Assembly: GCA_028097645.1 (NCBI GenBank)
Contig: JAOHEU010000001.1
Coordinates: forward strand, 1 to 64,000
DNA from: Candidatus Pelagibacter sp.
GTDB taxonomy: Bacteria > Pseudomonadota > Alphaproteobacteria > Pelagibacterales > Pelagibacteraceae
Direction: 5' to 3'
Length of the DNA stretch: 64,000 bases
Below the pieces are notes generated by a model that was not told where the DNA came from, made no database searches, and worked only from the letters and a program-made list of their open reading frames with translations. Both the position numbers and the translations under genes were made by a program. The first letter of the stretch is position 1. Each line of letters begins with the position of its first letter. Positions 52,428-60,320 of this stretch are shown piece by piece.

Positions 52428-52445
52428 TTTTTTAAGGAAATTTAA

Positions 52446-53408
52446 TTAAGAATTTATAATTTTTATTTGATTAAAAATTCTATATAGAAAGTTACTTAAA
52501 TTTTTCATATTCAAATCTTGAAGCTCATTAGTTTTTTTTAAAGCTGCACCTGTTATATTCAAAGTAATTAATTTCTTTTCATCTATATGTAGAAAATTAT
52601 TTTTAATTAAATATCTTAATTTTCTAACAACAGTTGGTCTAGGAATACCCGTTATATCAGATAAAGACATGGCATTAACTCCAATATCATCAGAACCTTG
52701 TGACAACTTAAAATATTTTTTTCTATTTAAATCTTTTGCTCTAAAACTTTTATTATCAATAGTGTTTAAAAGAACCACTAACCCAATGGCTAAAGTTTCT
52801 AAGTCAGTTACATTATTTCTCCAACGAGTAGTATAAATAAATAAAAATTTATAGAATTGATACCAACAAAAAGAAAAATTAGTTTTAATTGACTCTGAAA
52901 TTTCATTGGTATTAAAAATTATATTGGTTACTTTTTCTTCTACCAATATTTCATTAAACTTACTTATTAAGATACTTAATTCTTTTAAAGTTTGTTCTGC
53001 TTTTGCTGTTGTAAAGGCAGATCTATCTACAAAAATCTTTTTTCCAGTTTTTTTAATTATTCCCTTTTTTTCTAATTCTTGAAGCTTACGTCTTACACTT
53101 TCTTTAGGTATTTTAAGATCATTTGAAATATCACTAATATTTATTTTTGGAATTTCTATTGATTTATCATTATAAAATGTATCGTAATTAATCACTAATC
53201 CATTTTTTCTAAAGAAAATTAAATCTTTATTGATGAAGTAGATCAAAATTACAAATTTATCGATGTCTTGAAAAACATTGTATGAACGACTGAGCCAACT
53301 CGTTATTAAATTATAATAGGATGGCGCTATTTTACTAAAATTTTTATTAATAATTTTAAAGATTTTATCTTCATCAATTTGAGAACTTATACTAGGTAAA
53401 GCATTCAT
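52446..53408 (-). CDS. Double winged-helix/HTH regulator-like protein (paralog 2)
   Basis: This 320-residue paralog of the downstream gene has the same architecture: HTH 1 (INISDISNDLKIPKESVRRK), central helical region and HTH 2 (AMSLSDITGIPRPTVVRKLR). Ends are nearly identical in both (LPSISSQIDE at the start, YRIFNQIKIINS at the end). It is divergent from the first small membrane protein gene. The duplication suggests a pair working on related operators. Confidence 0.7.
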   Translation of the reverse strand: MNALPSISSQIDEDKIFKIINKNFSKIAPSYYNLITSWLSRSYNVFQDIDKFVILIYFINKDLIFFRKNGLVINYDTFYNDKSIEIPKINISDISNDLKIPKESVRRKLQELEKKGIIKKTGKKIFVDRSAFTTAKAEQTLKELSILISKFNEILVEEKVTNIIFNTNEISESIKTNFSFCWYQFYKFLFIYTTRWRNNVTDLETLAIGLVVLLNTIDNKSFRAKDLNRKKYFKLSQGSDDIGVNAMSLSDITGIPRPTVVRKLRYLIKNNFLHIDEKKLITLNITGAALKKTNELQDLNMKNLSNFLYRIFNQIKIINS

Positions 53409-53445
53409 TGCTTAAAAGACCCAATATGAACAAGTAGAAAGTTAG

Positions 53446-53466
53446 AGTCAACCCATTTTGGACAAT
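53446..53466. promoter_or_regulatory. Shared motif in the divergent promoter of paralog 2 and small membrane protein 1
   Basis: AGTCAACCCATTTTGGACAAT lies between divergent genes. The ACCCATTTTG core starts 57 bp before the ATG of the small protein. TTGACT on the minus strand can be the -35 box for paralog 2. The same core with CAAT after it precedes the second small protein gene, so a common DNA-binding protein is probable. Confidence 0.5.
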
Positions 53467-53507
53467 ACATCTATTTAATAAGAGGTTTTTAGATGGTTAA
53501 TTAAGCT

Positions 53508-53705
53508 ATGAGTATGGAAAGCTTAAATAGAACATCAGATGTTGTTCAGACCCCCTCTCAAATTGGAGATACCCCAATAAGAGTTAACGTTGATGTTCTA
53601 AAGCAAAGAATAATAGATCAGAAAAAAAAAGATAAATTTAAAAGAAATATTATAGTTTCAAGTGTTTGTGTTTCTATAGGTGTTTTAACAATTCTTTCTT
53701 CTTAG
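53508..53705 (+). CDS. Small tail-anchored membrane protein 1 (65 aa)
   Basis: The 65-residue protein has a polar N-terminus (SLNRTSDVVQTPSQIGDT), a basic stretch (LKQRIIDQKKKDKFKRN) and one C-terminal membrane helix (IIVSSVCVSIGVLTILSS). This resembles small protein 2, which has the same length and plan (LRKRLKNKQRKES then a helix). It is divergent from regulator paralog 2 and shares an upstream motif. No family is recognised. Confidence 0.65.
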   Translation: MSMESLNRTSDVVQTPSQIGDTPIRVNVDVLKQRIIDQKKKDKFKRNIIVSSVCVSIGVLTILSS

Positions 53706-53747
53706 AAATTATAATTTCTAAACCAAATATATATAAAAATTAGCCTT

Positions 53748-53763
53748 ACCCATTTTGATCAAT
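53748..53763. promoter_or_regulatory. Shared motif upstream of small membrane protein 2
   Basis: ACCCATTTTGATCAAT repeats the ACCCATTTTG core, here 59 bp before the ATG (57 bp in the first case). A second shared element TGGTTAAYT stands about 15 bp before both start codons. Confidence 0.45.
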
Positions 53764-53806
53764 ATGAGTGTTTAATTTTTTACACAATGTTGGTTAACTG
53801 TCCTTT

Positions 53807-54004
53807 ATGAGTAAAGAAGAGTTAGAAAAGACCCCTAACCATATTGAAAATAACTCCAATGAAACAGAGGCCACAAAAAATTTATGTGTGCATGAATTAA
53901 GAAAAAGACTTAAAAATAAACAACGAAAAGAAAGTATTATCAAAGTAATTATTTTTTTTACTCTGATAATCCTTATCGGAGTTACATCTTTATTTTTTTA
54001 TTAG
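53807..54004 (+). CDS. Small tail-anchored membrane protein 2 (65 aa)
   Basis: This 65-residue protein is built like small protein 1: acidic/polar start (MSKEELEKTPNHIENNSNE), basic middle (HELRKRLKNKQRKESIIK) and a C-terminal helix (VIIFFTLIILIGVTSLFFY). It has one cysteine before the basic part. The gene ends inside the 3' end of the convergent dehydrogenase gene (15-bp overlap). A pair with small protein 1 under common control is inferred. Confidence 0.63.
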   Translation: MSKEELEKTPNHIENNSNETEATKNLCVHELRKRLKNKQRKESIIKVIIFFTLIILIGVTSLFFY

Positions 54005-54997
54005 GGTTTCAATATCTTTTTTAATTATATCAGGTATAGAAATTTCTTTTTTTAGATTTTGTGTAAATCTATTATATTTATTTTGTCCTGGGTACATTAT
54101 TTCTTTAACACCTTTAATTTTTGGAAGTTTTTTTATTGTTTTAATATTATCTTTTATTCTCTGATTGTAATTTTTTTGAAATAAATTTGCTTTAAAAGTT
54201 ATGAACAGATGACCTATATTTTGTGGACCAGAAAAATCATCAAAAGGATCTTTAACACGTCCTGCATGATTTCCACCTGTTAAAACTCCACTTAAAATAT
54301 CAACCATCCAAGCAAGACCTGATCCTCTAAACCCTGCTATTGGTAATTGAACTCCTGCTAATGCTTTTTTTGCATCTGTTGTTGGGTTACCAAATTTATC
54401 TAAAGCTACACCTTCTGGAATTTTTTGATTATTTCTTGCAGCTACTCTAATTTTTCCTCTATTAATCACAGAGATAGATGTATCTAAAATAAAAGGAATT
54501 TTTGAACCAGTAGGCGTTCCAAAGCAAACTGGGTTTGTGCCAAATAAACTTTTTAAAGCACCATGTGGAGCAACTGCTGGTGGTGCATTGGTATAAATCA
54601 TTGCAATTAAATTTTTCTTTACAGCTTGTTCAGCGTAGTAACCTGACAATCCATAGTGACCACTATTTTTAACAGCAACCATTCCAATTCCAGTTTTTTG
54701 AGCATGTTTAATTGCAGTTTTAATTCCAAGATCTGCAGCTACAAAGCCAATACTATTATTTGCATCAATGTGAGAAATAGATTGTGAAATTTTTTTAATT
54801 TTAATTTTAGGTTTTGGATTAATTACTTTTTTTGAAATACGATCGCAGTACATTTTTAGTCGAGATAGACCGTGTCCGTAGGCTCCAACTAATTCTGCAT
54901 TAATTAATGCATTAGCTGAAATCAAAGCATGATCTTTGCTAAGACCATATTTTTGAAATATTTTTATGATTTCTTTTTTAAGAATTGGGGTTTTCAC
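53990..54997 (-). CDS. Malate/L-lactate dehydrogenase-family oxidoreductase (Ldh2/YlbC type)
   Basis: This 335-residue NAD(P)-dependent enzyme belongs to the AllD/MDH/sulfolactate dehydrogenase fold, not the Rossmann LDHs. Markers are ELVGAYGHGLSRLKMYCDRI, NSGHYGLSGYYAEQA and GTNPVCFGTP, with RGSGLAWMVDILSGVLTGG later. Substrates in the family are malate, ureidoglycolate, sulfolactate or 2-oxo acids. It lies next to the taurine importer and would fit organosulfonate metabolism, but this is inference. Confidence 0.85.
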   Translation of the reverse strand: MKTPILKKEIIKIFQKYGLSKDHALISANALINAELVGAYGHGLSRLKMYCDRISKKVINPKPKIKIKKISQSISHIDANNSIGFVAADLGIKTAIKHAQKTGIGMVAVKNSGHYGLSGYYAEQAVKKNLIAMIYTNAPPAVAPHGALKSLFGTNPVCFGTPTGSKIPFILDTSISVINRGKIRVAARNNQKIPEGVALDKFGNPTTDAKKALAGVQLPIAGFRGSGLAWMVDILSGVLTGGNHAGRVKDPFDDFSGPQNIGHLFITFKANLFQKNYNQRIKDNIKTIKKLPKIKGVKEIMYPGQNKYNRFTQNLKKEISIPDIIKKDIETLIKK

Positions 54998-54999
54998 GA

Positions 55000-56910
55000 T
55001 TACCCTTTACCACGCCATGGAATATATTTGTCTATAAGTTTTCTTAAAGTTACATCAAATAGTAACCCAAGCATCCCCATTACAAAAATTGTGATCCAAA
55101 TAACCTCATATTGGAAGTATTTTTTAGCTACATTTTCAACAAAACCAATACCAGTGGTTCCTGCTAAAAACTCAGCTGCAACTAATGTTCCCCAACACAT
55201 ACCAATTGCAACTCTAACACCAGTTAAAATCTCTGGTAATGAATTTGGAAATATTACATATCTGAGTATTTGCCATCTAGAAGCACCTAATGAGTGAGAT
55301 GCATGAATTTTGGATAATTGAGTTCCAGATGCACCAGCTCTAGCAGATATAATCATTATAGAAAACGATACCATAAATAGTAAAAATACTTTTCCAACGT
55401 TATCAATACCTAAAACAGATATGATAAGAGGGGCCCACGCTAGAGGGGGTACAGGTCTATAAAGCTCAATTAATGGATCAAAAAATCCTTTTGCAAATCT
55501 ATTTAGACCCATGAATAATCCCAAAGGTACACCAAATATAATCCCAAGAATTAAACCTAAAAACACTCTTAAAAAAGAGTCCCATATGTGACCCATTGGA
55601 ACAGGTATTTTAAATAAACTAAACTCACCAGTTACAACACTTAAAACATTACTTTTAAAGTTAGGCTTAACCACACCAAATTCATTATGAACAGGGTACT
55701 TGCCGGGTATTATATCAGCGATCCAATCAGGTAAAATAAAGCCAACTATTTTACTAACATCCATCATTTCAAACCAAAGTAATGGAATATTTTTAAATCC
55801 AACACTAGGTTTTGATAAAAGGATAAATTTATTCAATGTATCCGAAGGCTTAGGTAGCCACCTACCTGATCCTTGTTCAGAACAATTAGGACCACTGGAT
55901 ACAATTGTTCCAGCTGGAAATAATAAAATATCAACTAATCTTAAAGAGCCTTGCTCATTTTTTTGAACTTCATCAAATGTAAGTATCGATTTTTGCATCC
56001 CATCTAATGTATTGGGTGGGAAAATACTTGCGTATTCAATTCTTCTTGCAATTTTAAGAACATCTTTTGCTAGGGTTGAGGCTATCTCTTCGCTATCACT
56101 TGCAGCTTTTCTAAATGCCTTAACATCATCTTTAATTTCCTTCATAACTGACTTGTATTGGAAATTGTGATTTCTTAATTTAAAGAATTGATCGCTAATA
56201 ACTTTTAATTCTTGAGCGGCTGCATCAAATTTTAATCCCTTATCAGTTTTTGGAATAGTAGGGACCTCAACTGTATTCTCTACAGCAGTACCTGAAGCAC
56301 CCCAACCACCTTCAGCTTGAGCATCTTGCAATCTTTTATTTCTTTGCTCTGCTGTTTCATATGGGTAATCTTCTTTTTGAAATTCAATTGATAATTGATC
56401 AATCTTATTTGCAAGCTCACTTATTTTAACTTTTGTTTCATTATCTAATAAATTTTCATTAGTCAGTAATGGAATAGTTGATTTTGTTTTATCAATTAAT
56501 CCAATTAAAAAAGATCTATGTTGTTCATTAATATCTTTTGAATTTTGAATTTCATTTTTAAGCTTAATTATATTTTTATTTTCAGCTTTAATAATTGATG
56601 TGCTTTTGAATTCTCTTTCTTCAATAGGAAACAAATATTTTAATGATAATAAAGAGTCATTTACTTTACCAACTTGACACAATTCATTAGCTGATTGAGG
56701 GTAAAATGATTTTGCAATATCCCAAGAATAATAAAGCCAAGTTAATAATATGACACTACTACCAACAATGATCCAGTGAGTACCACCTTTTGCTCTTTCT
56801 GGATTTCCAAAAACAGCATCTACTTTTTCAGTTCGAATAAGTTTTCGGCCGTACATAACGCAACCAATGATGGCTACAATAATTGCAAAGGTTATAAATT
56901 GAGTAAACAT
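55000..56910 (-). CDS. tauC: Taurine ABC permease (TauC type) with large N-terminal extension
   Basis: The C-terminal ~210 residues are a TauC/SsuC-like permease with GVPLGLFMGLNRFAKGFFDP, the EAA-type LGASRWQILRYVIFPNSLPE and AEFLAGTTGIGF. Normal TauC has about 275 residues, but this protein has 636. The first ~420 residues comprise two N-terminal helices, then a long charged, partly coiled-coil region (about 80-345) and another hydrophobic part. It is encoded 1 bp after tauB. The extension is unusual and may contact TauA or the envelope. Confidence 0.85.
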   Translation of the reverse strand: MFTQFITFAIIVAIIGCVMYGRKLIRTEKVDAVFGNPERAKGGTHWIIVGSSVILLTWLYYSWDIAKSFYPQSANELCQVGKVNDSLLSLKYLFPIEEREFKSTSIIKAENKNIIKLKNEIQNSKDINEQHRSFLIGLIDKTKSTIPLLTNENLLDNETKVKISELANKIDQLSIEFQKEDYPYETAEQRNKRLQDAQAEGGWGASGTAVENTVEVPTIPKTDKGLKFDAAAQELKVISDQFFKLRNHNFQYKSVMKEIKDDVKAFRKAASDSEEIASTLAKDVLKIARRIEYASIFPPNTLDGMQKSILTFDEVQKNEQGSLRLVDILLFPAGTIVSSGPNCSEQGSGRWLPKPSDTLNKFILLSKPSVGFKNIPLLWFEMMDVSKIVGFILPDWIADIIPGKYPVHNEFGVVKPNFKSNVLSVVTGEFSLFKIPVPMGHIWDSFLRVFLGLILGIIFGVPLGLFMGLNRFAKGFFDPLIELYRPVPPLAWAPLIISVLGIDNVGKVFLLFMVSFSIMIISARAGASGTQLSKIHASHSLGASRWQILRYVIFPNSLPEILTGVRVAIGMCWGTLVAAEFLAGTTGIGFVENVAKKYFQYEVIWITIFVMGMLGLLFDVTLRKLIDKYIPWRGKG

Positions 56911-56911
56911 T

Positions 56912-57709
56912 TTATGTATCTTTACCCATTATTTCTTCTTCCATATTCCATATCATTGTTAAAATTTCTTCTCTTTTACTGGTAAAATCTTTTAAATTTT
57001 TAATATCTCTTAAATCTTCTTTTAGTCCCATTGATGCAAAAGGAAGATTATACTCTTTATGTATTCTTCCTGGTCTTGGAGCCATTACATATAGCCTTTC
57101 CCCAAGCAACAATGCTTCTTCAACCGAGTGAGTAATTAAAATAATTGTTTTTCCAGTTTCTTTCCAAATTTTTAAAACTAAAGACTGCATCTTTTCTCTA
57201 GTGAGTGCATCAAGAGCTCCCAAAGGTTCATCCATTAAAATCAAATCTGGATCGTTAATCAAACATCTTGCAAGAGCTACTCTTTGTTGCATCCCACCTG
57301 ACAATTGATAGGTAGGAGTGTTACCAAATCCTTGAAGACCAACAATCTCAAGCCATTCATCTACTTTTTTGGCTGTTTCAATTGGATCTTCTTTTTTCAT
57401 TCTTAATCCAAAATTCACATTTTCAGCCACAGTTAGCCATTCAAATAAAGCACCTTGTTGAAATACCATTCCTCTTTCAACACCAGGTCCATTTATTTCA
57501 TTATTGCCTAATGTAATTTGACCTGAAGTTGGCCTTAAAAATCCAGCTGTAATGTTTAGTAAAGTTGTTTTCCCACATCCAGAGGGACCAAGAACTGTTA
57601 AAAGTTCTCCTTTTTTAAGAGTGAAGTTTACATCTTTTAAAGCATGAACAGTTTCTCCTTTAGGAGTTTTAAAAATCATGTTTAGATTTTGAGAAACCAA
57701 ATCACTCAT
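56912..57709 (-). CDS. tauB: Taurine ABC transporter ATPase
   Basis: This 265-residue ATPase has Walker A GPSGCGKTT at 41-49, LSGGM at 136-140, LILMDEPLGALDALTREKM and MVFQQGALFEWLTVAENV, typical of the TauB/SsuB group. It energises the TauC permease. The gene lies 1 bp from tauC and 88 bp from tauA, with a terminator-like hairpin in that gap. Confidence 0.92.
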   Translation of the reverse strand: MSDLVSQNLNMIFKTPKGETVHALKDVNFTLKKGELLTVLGPSGCGKTTLLNITAGFLRPTSGQITLGNNEINGPGVERGMVFQQGALFEWLTVAENVNFGLRMKKEDPIETAKKVDEWLEIVGLQGFGNTPTYQLSGGMQQRVALARCLINDPDLILMDEPLGALDALTREKMQSLVLKIWKETGKTIILITHSVEEALLLGERLYVMAPRPGRIHKEYNLPFASMGLKEDLRDIKNLKDFTSKREEILTMIWNMEEEIMGKDT

Positions 57710-57740
57710 AAGAATATTTTATATTAGAATATTTTAAAAA

Positions 57741-57774
57741 AATAGGCACCAACTATTTCTAATTGGCGCCTATT
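57741..57774 (-). terminator. 12-bp hairpin with U-tract after tauA
   Basis: AATAGGCACCAA (57741-57752) faces TTGGCGCCTATT (57763-57774). On the minus-strand RNA all 12 positions pair with one G-U, and TTTTTAAAAT follows. It is a partial terminator between tauA and tauBC. On the plus strand the same position would be an A-C mismatch, which supports selection on the minus strand. Confidence 0.7.
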
Positions 57775-57797
57775 AAAATTTATTTTACGCTCTTAAA

Positions 57798-58739
57798 TTA
57801 TAGAGGTAAAAAGCTTGTATCAACTGCTCCGTCTGGAGTACCCATTCCTTTTAAGAAACCAGCAAGGTTTCCAGAAGTCATAGATTGTTCAGTTTCTGAA
57901 GGTGTAAGAAATTTAAATCCACCGATTGTTTCTTTCATATCACCAAGTTTCATTTCAGCGTCTTTTGCTATTACGTTCATATCTGATTTACCTGAAGCGT
58001 ATCTAGCATTTGCTTCGTGAGTTACTTCGATGAAAGTTCTTAACATTCCTGGATTTTCTTTCATGAACTTGTCAGTTACAGATGTAATATCTATACCTAA
58101 GATACCAGCATCTCTAGCTTCTTGAACTGTTAACAGTCTTGTTCCAACTGCAGTTGCAGCTTTGATTGAGTTACCACCAAATAGACAAGCCATAACAACG
58201 TCACCACTTACTAAAGCAGCAGCACCTTCTTCTGGGTCCATTTGAATAACATCCATTTTAGATCTGTCAGCACCAACAACTTTCATACTTTCGTCAAAAA
58301 CGTATTCAGCCATTGTTCCTAGTGGAACAGCAACTTTTTTACCTTCTAACTCAGAACCATTTGCTTTTGTAATTCCAGAAGCGTTAGATGTAACACAAGT
58401 TGTTCCACCCATTCCGTATTCCATAGCAATGTCTACAAGTTTTAAAGGAGCTTTTGATTTAACAGCGTTGATAAAAGGTACTAAACCTTGTGAGTAAGAA
58501 ATATCAATATCTCCTGCTAACATAGCATCAGTCATTGCACCACCGTTTGAAAAGTTAGTCCATTTAACTGGAACACCTAGTGCTTTTTCGTAGATACCTT
58601 TTACTTTATCTTCTTGGTTTGGCGTTGGCCATTCTAGAAAGAATGCAACTCTTACTTCTTTAGCTGCAGAGTTTGCAACTGATATAGAAAGGTTAAGAGC
58701 AACGATTGATCCAAGAATAAAACTTAATATTTTTTTCAT
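57798..58739 (-). CDS. tauA: Taurine ABC transporter binding protein
   Basis: The protein has 313 residues with a signal peptide (about 1-24, ending SVANSAAKE). It is a TauA/SsuA-type receptor: VRVAFFLEWPTPNQEDKVKG, TDAMLAGDIDISYSQGLVPF and GTMAEYVFDESMKVVG. It captures taurine in the periplasm. An AAGGGGAATAA ribosome site precedes the ATG. It is divergent from the aminotransferase gene; their shared 193-bp region contains promoters and a palindrome. Confidence 0.9.
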   Translation of the reverse strand: MKKILSFILGSIVALNLSISVANSAAKEVRVAFFLEWPTPNQEDKVKGIYEKALGVPVKWTNFSNGGAMTDAMLAGDIDISYSQGLVPFINAVKSKAPLKLVDIAMEYGMGGTTCVTSNASGITKANGSELEGKKVAVPLGTMAEYVFDESMKVVGADRSKMDVIQMDPEEGAAALVSGDVVMACLFGGNSIKAATAVGTRLLTVQEARDAGILGIDITSVTDKFMKENPGMLRTFIEVTHEANARYASGKSDMNVIAKDAEMKLGDMKETIGGFKFLTPSETEQSMTSGNLAGFLKGMGTPDGAVDTSFLPL

Positions 58740-58848
58740 TTATTCCCCTTAGTTAATTTAATTAAATTCCACATATTAAAATTCAATTTTGGAGCGATGT
58801 AAAACAAAAAAAGATAATTAAGTTACAATCTATGGTTGTGTCAATATT

Positions 58849-58863
58849 ATACTTTTAAAGTAT
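58849..58863. promoter_or_regulatory. Palindrome in the tauA/aminotransferase promoter region
   Basis: ATACTT (58849-58854), centre TTA, AAGTAT (58858-58863) is a perfect dyad in the 193-bp space between divergent tauA and the aminotransferase gene. It could be an operator for a taurine-responsive regulator. No known TauR site is recognised. Confidence 0.3.
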
Positions 58864-58932
58864 TTATTTTAGTCTAGAGAGGGCGTAGATTTAAAAATAC
58901 AAATTTAAAATAATATAAAGAGAGAAACTTTT

Positions 58933-60279
58933 ATGAGCTCAGAAAACAGAACTTCAGTTCCAAATTCATTAAATGAACATTGGATGCCGTTTACATCTAA
59001 TAAAGATTTTAAAGCAAACCCAAGATTAATTACTGAAGCTAAGGGAGTTTATTTAAAGACGCATCATGGAAAAACACAAATTGATGCAAGCTCAGGATTA
59101 TTTTGTAATCCTTTAGGTCATGGTAGAAAAGAAATTACAGAAGCAGTAACAAAACAACTTGATACTTTAGATTACGCTCAACCATTTCAACAAGGTTTTG
59201 GTGGATCGTTTGAATTAGCTTCAAAAATTTCAAAACATACTCCAGGTGATTTAAATAAAATGTTTTTTACAATTTGTGGATCAACAGCAGTTGAAACTGC
59301 TATTAAAATCGCAGTTGCATATCACAGAGCAAAAGGAGATGCGCAAAGATTTAGATTTGTAGGACGTGAAAGAGGTTATCACGGAATGAATATCGGATGT
59401 GTTTCAGTTGGTGGAATGGTTAATAATGTTAAAACTTTTGCAAGTATTTTAATGCCAGGTGTTCAGCACATAAGACACACTCATCTACCAGAACATAAAT
59501 TTGTAAGTGGTCAACCAGAAACAGGTGATTATTTAGCGAATGATCTTGAGACTATTTGTCAAAACTTTGGTGGAGAAAATATTGCAGCATGTATTGTTGA
59601 GCCTATTGCAGGATCAACTGGAACATTAGTTCCACCTAAAGGATACTTACAAAAGCTTAGAGAAATTTGTGATAAACATGGAATACTTCTTATCTTTGAT
59701 GAAGTAATTACTGGTTGGGGTAGAACAGGTTCTAAGTTTGGTGCACATGAGTTTGGTGTAACACCAGATATTATGACAATGGCAAAAGCTACAACTAATG
59801 GAGTTGTTCCAATGGGTGTTGTTGCATGTCATGATGATATTTATGATGCGGTAATGGATGCTTCACCAACTGGTGCAGTTGAATTGTTTCATGGATATAC
59901 TTATTCAGGAATTCCAGTTGCAGTAGCTGCAGCCTTAGCAGTTCAAGATATTTTTGAAAAAGATGATATTTTTAATAGAGCTAAAAACTTAGCACCATAT
60001 TTCCAAAAAGGTTTGTTCTCTCTTCAAGACTTAGAGTCGGTAGATAACATTAGAGGATATGGAATGATGGGTGGTATTGATATGAAATTAAATACTAAAC
60101 CAGGTAAAGCAGGTTACGAATGTTTTAAAGCTTGTTATGAAGCTGGAGTTAATTTTAAAGCTACAGGTGATTGCTTAATTATTGCTCCACAGTTTATATG
60201 TGAAGAAAAACATATTGATGAAATTATTGATAAACTGAGAACAGGTATCACTAACTATCAAAAAAACCAAAAAAACTAA
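58933..60279 (+). CDS. tpa: Taurine (omega-amino acid):pyruvate aminotransferase
   Basis: This 448-residue class-III PLP aminotransferase has the PLP lysine K285 in MTMAKATTNGVVPMG, FDEVITGWGRTG with Asp256, and ICGSTAVETAIKIA around 114-127. It matches omega-amino acid:pyruvate enzymes; because it sits opposite tauA and before alanine dehydrogenase, taurine is the likely amino donor, giving sulfoacetaldehyde and alanine. Beta-alanine:pyruvate activity is the alternative. GAGAGA lies 8 nt before the ATG. Confidence 0.85.
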   Translation: MSSENRTSVPNSLNEHWMPFTSNKDFKANPRLITEAKGVYLKTHHGKTQIDASSGLFCNPLGHGRKEITEAVTKQLDTLDYAQPFQQGFGGSFELASKISKHTPGDLNKMFFTICGSTAVETAIKIAVAYHRAKGDAQRFRFVGRERGYHGMNIGCVSVGGMVNNVKTFASILMPGVQHIRHTHLPEHKFVSGQPETGDYLANDLETICQNFGGENIAACIVEPIAGSTGTLVPPKGYLQKLREICDKHGILLIFDEVITGWGRTGSKFGAHEFGVTPDIMTMAKATTNGVVPMGVVACHDDIYDAVMDASPTGAVELFHGYTYSGIPVAVAAALAVQDIFEKDDIFNRAKNLAPYFQKGLFSLQDLESVDNIRGYGMMGGIDMKLNTKPGKAGYECFKACYEAGVNFKATGDCLIIAPQFICEEKHIDEIIDKLRTGITNYQKNQKN

Positions 60280-60290
60280 TTAGTTTTTTT
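60271..60290 (+). terminator. Weak hairpin with T-run after the aminotransferase gene
   Basis: AAAAACT (60271-60277), loop AATT, AGTTTTT (60282-60288) and further T residues overlap the stop codon. The stem has a single G-C pair, so termination will be partial and the alanine dehydrogenase gene can be read through. Confidence 0.35.
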
Positions 60291-60320
60291 AATAACTAAT
60301 AATAAAGAGAGAGAGACGTA

